A stretch of 64,000 nucleotides of DNA. It comes from Fertoeibacter niger (GTDB lineage: Bacteria > Pseudomonadota > Alphaproteobacteria > Rhodobacterales > Rhodobacteraceae). The translations under genes and the position numbers were made by a program. The notes beneath the pieces are model-generated. The model saw nothing but the letters and a program-made list of their open reading frames with translations, searched no databases and was not told where the DNA came from. Below, one piece after another: positions 30,381 to 38,953 of the stretch (positions are counted from its first letter, which is position 1; each line of letters starts with the position of its first letter). The stretch covers positions 558,001 to 622,000 of the forward strand of contig NZ_WHUT02000001.1 of NCBI RefSeq assembly GCF_009380135.2, read 5' to 3'.

Positions 30381-32798
30381 ATGAAAACCCATACCCGAGT
30401 CCTTGTCATCGGCGGCGGCGTTGTCGGCTGTTCGGTGCTGTATCACCTGACGAAGCTCGGCTGGTCGGATGTGATGCTGGTGGAGCGGTCGGAGCTTACC
30501 TCCGGGTCCACCTGGCATGCGGCGGGCGGGTTTCACACGCTGAACGGCGACACCAACATGGCGGCGCTGCAAGGCTACACCATCCGGCTTTACAAGGAGC
30601 TGGAGGCGATCACGGGTCTGTCCTGCGGGCTGCACCATGTGGGCGGCATCACGCTGGCCGACAATGCCGAACGGTTCGACATGCTGAAGGCGGAACGCGC
30701 CAAGCACCGCTACATGGGGCTGGATACCGCGATCCTGTCGCCCGCCGAGGTGGAGGCGATGACCGATGGCATGGTGAACACGGCAGGCATTCTGGGGGCG
30801 CTGTATGATCCGCTGGACGGGCATCTGGACCCCTATGGCACCACCCACGCCTATGCCAAGGCCGCAAAAATGGGCGGGGCCGAGATCGTGCTGCACAACC
30901 GGGTGCTGGAAACCAACCCCCGCCCGGACGGGTCGTGGGAGGTTGTGACCGAAAAGGGCACGATCATCGCCGAGCATCTGGTGAACGCCGGGGGCCTTTG
31001 GGCGCGGGAAGTGGGCGCGATGGCCGGGGTTTACCTGCCGTTGCTGCCGATGGCGCACCAATACCTCGTGACCGACGACATTCCCGAGATCGTGGCGCGG
31101 GGCCGCGAGTTTCCGCATGTGATGGACCCGGGCGGTGAAAGCTATCTACGGCAGGAAGGCCGGGGCTTCTGCATCGGGTTCTATGAGAAGCCCTGCGAGG
31201 CCTGGTCGGTCGATGGCACGCCCTGGACCTTCGGGCAGGAGCTGTTCAACGAACAATATGACAAGATCGCGGATTCCATCGAATTTGCCTACAAACGCTT
31301 TCCCGCGCTGGAACGTGCGGGGGTGAAGCGGGTGATCCACGGCCCCTTCACCTTTGCCCCCGATGGCAACCCCTTGATCGGGCCGGTGCCGGGCCTGCGC
31401 AACTACTGGTCTGCCTGCGCGGTGATGGCAGGTTTCAGCCAAGGCGGCGGCATGGGGCTGGCGCTGGCGCAATGGATGATCCATGGCGAGGTGGAGCGTG
31501 ACCCGCGCGGCTTTGACGTGGCGCGCTTCGGGTCGTGGACGACGCCGGGCTATACCGTGCCCAAGGTGATCGAAAACTATCAGACGCGGTTTTCGGTGGC
31601 CTATCCGAACGAGGAAAAACCCGCCGCGCGCCCGTTCCGCACCACGCCGATGTATGACACGTTTACCGGGCTCAACGCGGTCTGGGGCCAGCAATACGGG
31701 CTGGAGGTGGTGAATTACCACGCCCTGCCCGGTGAGCCGCTGTATGAAACGCCCACCTTCAAGCGGTCGAACGCATGGGAAGCGACCAAGGCCGAGGTGC
31801 TGGCGGTGCGGGGTGGCGTGGGCATCAACGAGGTGCAGAATTTCGGCAAATACCGCGTCACCGGGCCAAAGGCGCGCGAATGGCTGGATGTGATCATGGC
31901 CGGGCTGATCCCCAAGCCGGGGCGGCTGAGCCTGACGCCGATGCTGGCGGCATCGGGCAAGATCATTGGTGATTTCACCGTGTCCTGCCTCAGCGAGACC
32001 GAGTTTCAACTGACCGCCAGCTATGGCGCCCAAGGGTGGCATGGCCGCTGGTTCGAACAGCACGCGATGGATGGCGTGACGGTGGAAAACATTTCCGACG
32101 CGCGGTCAGGCTTTCAGATTGCCGGGCCGCGCGCGCGCGACCTGCTGGCAAAGGTGACGCGGGCCGATGTGTCGGGTGCTGCGTTCAAGTTCATGGATGT
32201 GAAGCGGATGACCGTGGGCATGGCAGACTGCATCGTGCAGCGCGTCAGCTATACCGCCGATCTGGGCTATGAGATTTACTGCGATCAGATGTCAGTGCGG
32301 CATCTGTGGCAGGTGCTGACCGAGGCAGGGGCCGAATTCGGCCTGCGCCCCTTCGGCATGCGCGCGATGATGTCGCTGCGGCTGGACAAGTTTTTCGGAT
32401 CATGGGGCCGCGAATTCAGCCCCGATTACACGCCCTGCGAGACCGGGCTTGACCGTTTCATCCGCTGGAACAAGCCGGTGGAATGGATCGGCAAGGCGGC
32501 AGCGATGGCGGAAAAGGCGGCTGGGCCGAAGCGGCGGCTCTGTGCCTTCGTGGTTGATGCGGTGGATGCCGATGTGGTGGCTTGGGAGCCGATCTGGGTC
32601 GGCGATCAGGTGCTGGGTTTCTGCACCTCGGGCGGGTTTTCGCATTACACCGGCAAATCCGTGGCGCAGGGTTTCCTGCCAGTGGACCGCATTGCGGATG
32701 GTCTGGCGGTGGAGATCGAGATTCTGGGCGAAAAGCGGCCGGCCGTGCTGGTGACAGAGCCGCTGTTCGACGCCGACGGCGCAAGGATGCGTGGGTGA
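30381..32798 (+). CDS. FAD-dependent dimethylglycine/sarcosine dehydrogenase-like protein with GcvT domain
   Basis: 805 residues. An N-terminal DAO-type FAD domain (about 5-390) begins with VIGGGVVG and has STWHAAGG, where H46 matches the histidine covalently bound to FAD in mammalian dimethylglycine dehydrogenase. A linker is followed by a C-terminal folate-binding GcvT/aminomethyltransferase region (about 430-800; FGKYRVTGPKAREWLD, SYTADLGYEIYC). Such fusions oxidatively demethylate N-methyl amino acids and pass the one-carbon unit to tetrahydrofolate. The preceding ABC importer may supply the substrate. The exact substrate is not resolved by sequence. Confidence 0.9.
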   Translation: MKTHTRVLVIGGGVVGCSVLYHLTKLGWSDVMLVERSELTSGSTWHAAGGFHTLNGDTNMAALQGYTIRLYKELEAITGLSCGLHHVGGITLADNAERFDMLKAERAKHRYMGLDTAILSPAEVEAMTDGMVNTAGILGALYDPLDGHLDPYGTTHAYAKAAKMGGAEIVLHNRVLETNPRPDGSWEVVTEKGTIIAEHLVNAGGLWAREVGAMAGVYLPLLPMAHQYLVTDDIPEIVARGREFPHVMDPGGESYLRQEGRGFCIGFYEKPCEAWSVDGTPWTFGQELFNEQYDKIADSIEFAYKRFPALERAGVKRVIHGPFTFAPDGNPLIGPVPGLRNYWSACAVMAGFSQGGGMGLALAQWMIHGEVERDPRGFDVARFGSWTTPGYTVPKVIENYQTRFSVAYPNEEKPAARPFRTTPMYDTFTGLNAVWGQQYGLEVVNYHALPGEPLYETPTFKRSNAWEATKAEVLAVRGGVGINEVQNFGKYRVTGPKAREWLDVIMAGLIPKPGRLSLTPMLAASGKIIGDFTVSCLSETEFQLTASYGAQGWHGRWFEQHAMDGVTVENISDARSGFQIAGPRARDLLAKVTRADVSGAAFKFMDVKRMTVGMADCIVQRVSYTADLGYEIYCDQMSVRHLWQVLTEAGAEFGLRPFGMRAMMSLRLDKFFGSWGREFSPDYTPCETGLDRFIRWNKPVEWIGKAAAMAEKAAGPKRRLCAFVVDAVDADVVAWEPIWVGDQVLGFCTSGGFSHYTGKSVAQGFLPVDRIADGLAVEIEILGEKRPAVLVTEPLFDADGARMRG

Positions 32799-32800
32799 GG

Positions 32801-33033
32801 TGCGCCCGGACGATCTTCCTGTGGAAGATCGTCAGCACCGAACGCCCATTCCGCAAGGAATGGGCCGGACGAGGCCGTAAAGAAAACGGTCCGGGGGACC
32901 GTTTTCAGGCCGAACGCACATTGCGCGAGCAATGGGCCGGAAAAGCTGCGCCCGGACGATCTTCCTGTGGAAGATCGTCATTACCGAACGCCCATTCCGC
33001 AAGGAAAGGGCAGGACGTGGCCGCAAAGAAAAC
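32801..33033. repeat. Tandem stem-loop array, 146-bp unit plus a partial second unit
   Basis: Two direct copies start with TGCGCCCGGACGATCTTCCT at 32801 and 32947. Unit 1 holds four hairpins. They are an 11-bp stem at 32809-32833, a 9-bp stem with GCAA loop at 32844-32865, a 10-bp stem at 32883-32905, and a stem with GCGA loop at 32916-32937. Unit 2 repeats the first two and then decays. No ORF fits. This fills the gap between the flavoprotein and GFA genes, which converge. Confidence 0.85.
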
Positions 33034-33080
33034 GTGGTGGCGCGCAGGGTCGGCATGATCGCCCGTCCGGCACGTTTCCC

Positions 33081-33431
33081 TTATCCGCTTGCGCCATCCA
33101 TCGCGTGAATCGTCAAGGCGTCCAGATCCACCGCAGGCACGCAGCGCAGGTTGACCGCGCGCACCGGCGAGCCGTCCGGCATCACACCCTTGAAAAACGG
33201 CTGCGTTCCGCAGTGGGTGCAGAACTGGTGTTCGACACGGTGGGTGTTGAACTCATAGCGTTGCAGCAGCGCCTCGCCAGCCGTCAGTGTGACCTGATCC
33301 TCGGGAAAGAAGGCCAGCACGAAGCCCTTCCGCCGACAGTAGGAACAGTTGCAGCTCATCGCCATGGTCGGCAGGTCGGCATCCACCGTGAACGCCACCG
33401 CGCCACAATGACAGCTTCCGTCAAAGGCCAT
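33081..33431 (-). CDS. GFA-family (CENP-V/GFA) zinc protein
   Basis: 116 residues from ATG 33431, preceded by GGGGGGAAG. Zinc-ligand cysteines follow the family pattern: C7 and C9 (GSCHCG), C27, C29 and C32 (CNCSYC), C71 and C74 (FCTHCG). The family was named for a protein proposed to activate formaldehyde with glutathione, but most members have no proven reaction. Neighbouring demethylation by the upstream flavoprotein would release formaldehyde-level carbon, so a link is possible but unproven. Confidence 0.9.
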   Translation of the reverse strand: MAFDGSCHCGAVAFTVDADLPTMAMSCNCSYCRRKGFVLAFFPEDQVTLTAGEALLQRYEFNTHRVEHQFCTHCGTQPFFKGVMPDGSPVRAVNLRCVPAVDLDALTIHAMDGASG

Positions 33432-33562
33432 GTCTTCCCCCCCTTTCGTGGAACGACGGTCGCGCCGTGCGGCGATTCGTGCAAGGGCCACTGCTTGACG
33501 CCGCCTGCCCCGCGGCCCAACCTGCGCCCTGATGGCCCGGTATGGGCGGAGAATGGCCGGGG

Positions 33563-34162
33563 ATGCCGCACAATATGGCCTGCACGATCCTGATCCTGGC
33601 CGCCGGGGCGTCATCACGGATGCGCGGCGGCGACAAGCTGCTGGAGGAGGTTGCAGGCCACCCCCTGCTGGCGCGGCAGGCGCGGGCGGCGCTGGACACG
33701 GGCTGCCCGGTCAGGGTGGCCCTGCCGCCAGACCGCCCGGCACGGCACGCGGCACTTGATGGGCTGGATGTAGACGTGGTGACAGTGGCGGATGCGAATA
33801 CCGGCATGGCCGCCTCGATCCGCGCCGGGGTGGCGGGGCTGCCGGGGGCCGTGCTGCTGCTGCTGGCCGACCTGCCCGAGATCACGCGAGACGATCTGGA
33901 GCGGGTTCTGGCGGCGCAGCCCGCCGACCCCGACATGATCCTGCGTGGCACGGCCGCGGACGGCACGCCGGGGCATCCGGTGCTGTTTCCACCTTGGGCC
34001 GTCCCGGCGCTGGCGCGGCTGACCGGCGACACCGGCGCGCGCGACCTGCTGAAGGCCGAGGCCGCACGCACGCGGCTGATCGCCCTGCCCGATGCCCATG
34101 CGACCACCGATCTGGACACGCCCGAAGATTGGGCGGCCTGGCGGGCACGGCAAGGGCGATAA
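33563..34162 (+). CDS. MobA-like NTP transferase domain protein
   Basis: 199 residues from the ATG at 33563 behind GGGG; alternative ATGs lie at 33542 and 33575. The nucleotide-binding start LAAGASSRMRGGDKLLEEV, the VLLLLADLPEIT motif and GHPVLFP are typical of the MobA/MocA nucleotidyltransferase group that activates molybdopterin or sugar phosphates. A role as molybdenum cofactor cytidylyltransferase is likely by resemblance to MocA, but no molybdoenzyme gene is in the window. It is divergent from the GFA gene across 131 bp and ends 20 bases from the RTX gene end. Confidence 0.85.
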   Translation: MPHNMACTILILAAGASSRMRGGDKLLEEVAGHPLLARQARAALDTGCPVRVALPPDRPARHAALDGLDVDVVTVADANTGMAASIRAGVAGLPGAVLLLLADLPEITRDDLERVLAAQPADPDMILRGTAADGTPGHPVLFPPWAVPALARLTGDTGARDLLKAEAARTRLIALPDAHATTDLDTPEDWAAWRARQGR

Positions 34163-34182
34163 CACCCGCACCCGGCGGCAGC

Positions 34183-37074
34183 TTAGCCGAACAGCAGCGC
34201 CGCCTCGTGCCGTTTCAGCGACAGCCGGGCAGAGGCATAGGCCACCAGCCCCTCGGGCCGGCCGAGCTGGGGGAAAAGCGCCAGAATTTCCGCCCTTTGC
34301 GCCGCACCGATGCCGTTCAGCGTCAACTCGCCGGGCTGGAAGCTTTCAGACCAGGCCCCGTCGGCGCGAATGATTTCATGCCGGTCGAACATCAGGTGAA
34401 TGTAGGTCACGTCACGCGGGGCGATGCGCGCCACGCCTGTCAGCCCGACCAGATGGGTCGCGGCAACCAGCACCTCATGCTCGCCAAAGAACATCTCGGC
34501 ACGCGGCCCGGTTATCAGCATGCGGTGCTGCGGCGATACCTGCATGTCGCGTTCCGGCAGGGCATCGCCCAATGCGCCCGCGCGGATCAGCACGGGGTTC
34601 ATATGCGGCTGGGCCAGCAGATCGGCACGGCCCAGCCTGCGGCTGCCCGCCCAGCGGATCACCTGATAGCCGTTGTCGCGCGTCAACACGCGGTCGCCGG
34701 GCTCCAGATCCTCGACCGGCACCTCGCCCCGGTCGGTCAGGATCAGGCTGCCGGGGGTGAAACAGGGCACGATGGATTCGATGTTGCTGAAGGTCAGCGA
34801 GCCCGTCACATTGCCATCGGCATCAAGGAAATTGACCGTCCCGTTTTCGGCATTGTCCGCGTCGGGCAGGATTTCGAAGCGGCCGGTGCCGGTCAGGTCC
34901 AGCACGTCGAAATCATCGCCGCCCTCGCCGCCATCCACGGTGTCGCCCGCATTGCCGAACAGCCGGTCACGACCATCGCCACCGAACAGCTTGTCGGGGC
35001 CCGCGCCACCCACCAGCGTGTCGTTTCCGGTGCCGCCATCCAGCACGTCCAGATCATCGCCGCCATAGATCAGGTCGTCGCCCGCATCGCCGAACAGGGC
35101 ATCGGTGCCGGTGCCGCCAAAGATCGTGTCATTCCCGTCACCTGCCTGCACGGTGTCATTGCCCGCCCCGGCCTGCACCAGATCATCATCGGGCCCCGCC
35201 GCCGGATCAACCGCATCGGCATTGTCGATCCGGTCGCCCTCGGGGTCGCCGGTATAGCCGGCGTCGATCAGATCGGCGCCATCCGTGCCCTCGACCACCC
35301 CGTCACGGCCCAGATGCTGACCGTCGGCCACCACATGTTCGATGCCGGTGAAGGTCAGAGTGCCACCGCTGTTGAAGGTGACGATGCCATTTTCCGCGTT
35401 GTCGGCATCGAAATGCACTGAGGCCACGTCATTCACATGCAGCGTGTCAAGGTCATGCCCGCCCTCACCGCCATAGACCGCATCACCTTCGGCACCATGG
35501 AATGTGTCGGCATCATCCTCGCCCACCATTTCATCGGCCCCGGCCCCGCCGTAGAACGTGTCATTGCCGATGTTGCCCGACATCCGGTCGTCGCCGTCGC
35601 CGCCATAGATCACGTCATCGCCGAACATGCCGAACATCGTGTCATTGCCGTCTTCGCCAAAGATCGTGTCCTGGCCCAGCCCGCCAAACACGGAATCGTT
35701 GCCAACGCCGCCGAACACCTGATCGTTGTCGGCGCCGCCGAACACCTGATCGTCACCTTCGCCGCCATAGACGCTGTCATCCCCGGCATCGCCACGGATG
35801 AAGTCATCGCCCTTCTGGCCATGGAGCGTATCGTTGCCGGCGTCGCCCTGCGCGTAATCGTTGCCGTCGCCCAGTTCCAGCAGATCGTCGCCGTCGCCAC
35901 CGTAGACATCATCCACGCCCGCGCCCGAACGCACGGTGTCATTCCCGGCCCCGGCCGAGATACCGTCATCATCCGGTGCTGTGCCCGCGAACACCGCATC
36001 GCCCGCATCCACCCGGTCGCCGCCCTGCGCATCGACATAGCTTTCGTCGATCAGGTCATCGCTGTCGGTGCCATAGATGATGCCATCCGGCCCGCCGTTC
36101 AGGATCAGACGCTCCATGTTGCTGAAGGTCATGGTGGAGCTGTCAAAGAAGGTCAGCGTGCCGCCTTCGGGGTTGCCGGGGTCAAGGCTGATCGAGAGGA
36201 CATCGCCCGCATAAAGCGTGTCATTGTCATCGCCGCCTTCGCCGCCGTCCACCACATCGCCCGCGCCGCCGTAGATCGCATCGGCATCGGCACCGCCAGC
36301 AAGGTGGTCAGCACCCGCGTCGCCGCGCAACGTGTCGTTCCCGGCCCCGCCATATACCGTGTCATTGCCGGTGCTGGCAAAGATGTTGTCGGCCCCGTCG
36401 CCGCCAAAGACCACATCATCGCCGTCGCCGCTGTCGATCAGGTCGGCCCCCTCGCCCCCCGCCAGCGTATCAGCGCCGTCACCGCCGAACAGGCTGTCAT
36501 CGCCCGTGCCGCCATCCAGTGCATCATCGCCGGAATCGCCGTGCAGCGCGTCATCGCCCGCGTCGCCGGTGATGTCGTCATTCCCGCCGCCGCCATAGAC
36601 CGTATCATGGCCATCGCCCGCCGCGATGATGTCGTCATTCGGGGCTTCGCCCGGCAGCAGGGCATCATTGGCATCCTGCGCATCGCCATCGGCATCGACA
36701 TAGCCGTAGCCGATCAGGTCATCGCCCGCCGTGCCATCGACCACGCCGTCTCGCCCTGCCGCAAAGACGTATTCCTCGATCTGGCTGAAGGTCATGGTGG
36801 AGCTGTCGATGAAGGTGATGGTGCCTGCACCCGGGTTCAGCGGGTCATAGGCAATGGTCAGCACATCGCGCAGCAGCAGCGTATCGCGGTCTGCGCCGCC
36901 ATCCACCGTGTCGCCGCCCGTGCCGGAAATCGTATCCGCACCGTCGCCGCCAGCCAGCAAGTCGCCACCGCCGCCGCCAACAAGCACGTCATTGCCCGCA
37001 TCGCCCAGCAGCGTCTCGGCCGCAGTGCCGCCTGTCAGCGTGTCATCGCCCGTCGTGCCGGTTATGGTTGGCAT
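34183..37074 (-). CDS. Large RTX (GGxGxD repeat) protein with C-terminal Hint domain
   Basis: 963 residues from ATG 37074 (start MPTITGTTGDDTL). Most of the protein is glycine- and aspartate-rich RTX nonapeptides (GGxGxDxLx) that form calcium-binding beta-rolls. These are interrupted by repeated linker modules with GTITFIDSSTMTFS-like strands and DDLIxxGYVDxxGD stretches, seen four times. The last 194 residues are a Hint_2-type domain beginning IVPCFTPGSL (C771), with VSPQHRMLI and a C-terminal YASARLSLKRHEAALL tail. There is no signal peptide, as expected for type I secretion, but no exporter genes are nearby. It is a close paralogue of the next gene upstream. Confidence 0.88.
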   Translation of the reverse strand: MPTITGTTGDDTLTGGTAAETLLGDAGNDVLVGGGGGDLLAGGDGADTISGTGGDTVDGGADRDTLLLRDVLTIAYDPLNPGAGTITFIDSSTMTFSQIEEYVFAAGRDGVVDGTAGDDLIGYGYVDADGDAQDANDALLPGEAPNDDIIAAGDGHDTVYGGGGNDDITGDAGDDALHGDSGDDALDGGTGDDSLFGGDGADTLAGGEGADLIDSGDGDDVVFGGDGADNIFASTGNDTVYGGAGNDTLRGDAGADHLAGGADADAIYGGAGDVVDGGEGGDDNDTLYAGDVLSISLDPGNPEGGTLTFFDSSTMTFSNMERLILNGGPDGIIYGTDSDDLIDESYVDAQGGDRVDAGDAVFAGTAPDDDGISAGAGNDTVRSGAGVDDVYGGDGDDLLELGDGNDYAQGDAGNDTLHGQKGDDFIRGDAGDDSVYGGEGDDQVFGGADNDQVFGGVGNDSVFGGLGQDTIFGEDGNDTMFGMFGDDVIYGGDGDDRMSGNIGNDTFYGGAGADEMVGEDDADTFHGAEGDAVYGGEGGHDLDTLHVNDVASVHFDADNAENGIVTFNSGGTLTFTGIEHVVADGQHLGRDGVVEGTDGADLIDAGYTGDPEGDRIDNADAVDPAAGPDDDLVQAGAGNDTVQAGDGNDTIFGGTGTDALFGDAGDDLIYGGDDLDVLDGGTGNDTLVGGAGPDKLFGGDGRDRLFGNAGDTVDGGEGGDDFDVLDLTGTGRFEILPDADNAENGTVNFLDADGNVTGSLTFSNIESIVPCFTPGSLILTDRGEVPVEDLEPGDRVLTRDNGYQVIRWAGSRRLGRADLLAQPHMNPVLIRAGALGDALPERDMQVSPQHRMLITGPRAEMFFGEHEVLVAATHLVGLTGVARIAPRDVTYIHLMFDRHEIIRADGAWSESFQPGELTLNGIGAAQRAEILALFPQLGRPEGLVAYASARLSLKRHEAALLFG

Positions 37075-37263
37075 CCGTCTCACCCGTTCGCGCGGCCCCG
37101 GCATCATCGCAGGGCAGTCTCCACTTGCCATATGAGCGGGCCAGCGCGGCACAATGAAGGCCCAAGCTGCGCGCTTGGGGGGGCTTTTCGTGGCAAAATT
37201 GTGGCAAAGGCGCTGTTTCGGCGGTCAAAGACCCGGATTCAGCCCTTGTCGGCCCGAAATACA

Positions 37264-37293
37264 AAAAGAGGCTCCGCGGGCGGAGCCTCTTTT
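37264..37293 (-). terminator. Terminator after the smaller RTX-Hint gene
   Basis: A 12-bp perfect stem (AAAAGAGGCTCC with GGAGCCTCTTTT) around GCGGGC, with A/T flanks on both sides, lies 52 bases past the stop at 37346. It separates the two RTX genes, so the larger one must have its own promoter in 37075-37263, where another 7-bp hairpin (37161-37179) and a GTGGCAAA direct repeat are seen. Confidence 0.88.
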
Positions 37294-37345
37294 CTGTCGC
37301 ACCGGGAAAACCGCAGGCGGAACCCGGTCCGCGCTGCATAACCCG

Positions 37346-38953
37346 TTATTTCATCATCAGCAGGCGTGCCTCGTGCCGCTTCAGGGTGCGGCGGGCCGAG
37401 GCATAGCTTTCCAGACCGTCATCATTGCGCAGATCGGGGAACAGCTCAAAGATCTCGTTGCGCTGCGCGTTGCCCATGCCCTTCAGGGTGAAATCGCCGG
37501 GCTGGAAGCTTTCGGTCCAGGCCCCGTTCGACAGCACAACCTGATGCTGGTCGAACATGAAGTGGTGATAGGTGGTGCCGATGCTTTCGACCTCGTGCAC
37601 GCCCTTGCCCGACACCAGATGCTTGGCCGCGACCAGAACCTCGTGCTCGTCGAAGTAAAGCGCGGTGCGGTCATTGGCCACCAGAACGCGGTGGTTGGGG
37701 CTGACCATCATGTCACGTTCCGGCAGACCGTTGCCAAGCGCGCCCTGACGGATCAGGATCGGCTTCAGGTGCGGATTGGCGGTGAAGGTCTGCCAATCCA
37801 TCGCCTTGGCACCTGTCCACGCGATTTCCTGAATGCCGTTGTCGCGGGTGATCACCTTGTCGCCGGGACGCAGGCTTTCCACCGCCACTTCGCCCTTGGG
37901 CGTGGCAATCATGGTGCCGGGGGTGAAGCAGGGGATGACATTCTCGATGTTCTTGAAGATCATCTCGCCAGTCACGTTGCGGTCGGCGTCAAGGAACTGG
38001 ACCGTACCGTTTTCGGCGTTGTCCGCATCATAGATGATGCGCAGCGGGCCGGAACCCGTCAGGTCCAGCGTGTCGTAATCGTCGCCACGCTCGTTGCCAT
38101 TGACGATGTCGCCAGCGGTTCCGCCAATGATCAGGTCACGGTCGGCACCACCGAATATGTGATCGGCACCCTCGCCGCCAATGATCGTGTCATTCCCCTG
38201 GGCGCCACGGATATAGTCATCGTCGATGCCGCCATACAGCAGATCATCGCCATAGCCGCCCTTCAGCGTGTCGTCGTCATCGCCACCATAGATCGTGTCG
38301 TTGCCATCGCCGCCAAACAGCAGGTCGGTGTTGTTGTCGGGGCGCGGGTCAATGTCATCGGGCAGCTCGACCGGATCGAACACACCGGGAAATCCGTCGC
38401 CATAAAGCACGTCATCGCCCGCTTCGCCATAGAGCGTGTCGGCACCTTCGCCGCCAATCAGCTTGTCGTCGCCGTAACCGCCCCAAAGCAGGTCATCGTC
38501 ATCGCCGCCGTCCAGCGTGTCGTTCCCCACACCGCCATAAAGCGTGTCACCATCATCGCCCGAGCGCACCACGTCGTCGCCTTCACCGCCATAGACGACA
38601 TCGCGGTCATCTTCGGGGTCGGCATCATCGCCGTAAAGACCGGGGAAGCCACGGTCGGGCGACGATGCAAAGCGACCGGTTTCGATCAGGTCATTGCCGT
38701 TGCCACCATAGACGGTGTCGCTGCCCAGCCCGGATATCACAGTGTCATCGCCATCACCGGCCTCGACAATATCATCATTCGGGGCATTGCCCGGAAAGAT
38801 GTTGTCGCCCGCGTCGATCATGTCGCCGTCCTTGTCGCCCGTATAGGCCCCGTCGATCAGGTCGCCGACCATGGTGCCCATAACGATGCCGTCAGTGCCC
38901 CGCGGCGGATTGGGGTTCTGTGTGGCGTCTTCAAACTCATCAATCGTAGCCAT
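37346..38953 (-). CDS. RTX (GGxGxD repeat) protein with C-terminal Hint domain
   Basis: 535 residues, start ATG 38953 with GAGGGA upstream. A short N-terminus (MATIDEFED) leads into one linker half-module (DDIVEAGDGDDTV), one RTX block (about 65-290), the second half-module (YDADNAENGTVQFLDADRN) and a Hint_2 domain from IPCFTPGT (C342) to the end, with VSPNHRVLV. The Hint region aligns to that of the larger neighbour without gaps over about 194 residues. Probably a secreted surface or matrix protein; whether the Hint part self-cleaves is unknown. A 770-bp non-coding region lies upstream. Confidence 0.88.
   Translation of the reverse strand: MATIDEFEDATQNPNPPRGTDGIVMGTMVGDLIDGAYTGDKDGDMIDAGDNIFPGNAPNDDIVEAGDGDDTVISGLGSDTVYGGNGNDLIETGRFASSPDRGFPGLYGDDADPEDDRDVVYGGEGDDVVRSGDDGDTLYGGVGNDTLDGGDDDDLLWGGYGDDKLIGGEGADTLYGEAGDDVLYGDGFPGVFDPVELPDDIDPRPDNNTDLLFGGDGNDTIYGGDDDDTLKGGYGDDLLYGGIDDDYIRGAQGNDTIIGGEGADHIFGGADRDLIIGGTAGDIVNGNERGDDYDTLDLTGSGPLRIIYDADNAENGTVQFLDADRNVTGEMIFKNIENVIPCFTPGTMIATPKGEVAVESLRPGDKVITRDNGIQEIAWTGAKAMDWQTFTANPHLKPILIRQGALGNGLPERDMMVSPNHRVLVANDRTALYFDEHEVLVAAKHLVSGKGVHEVESIGTTYHHFMFDQHQVVLSNGAWTESFQPGDFTLKGMGNAQRNEIFELFPDLRNDDGLESYASARRTLKRHEARLLMMK

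Noticed and set aside
32801-33033. CRISPR array
   Set aside because: Two long units with internal hairpins and no evenly spaced short repeats with unique spacers; no cas genes.
34300-38900. Tandem DNA repeats or CRISPR-like periodicity
   Set aside because: The 27-base-type periodicity comes from coding RTX nonapeptides in frame, not from a DNA repeat array.
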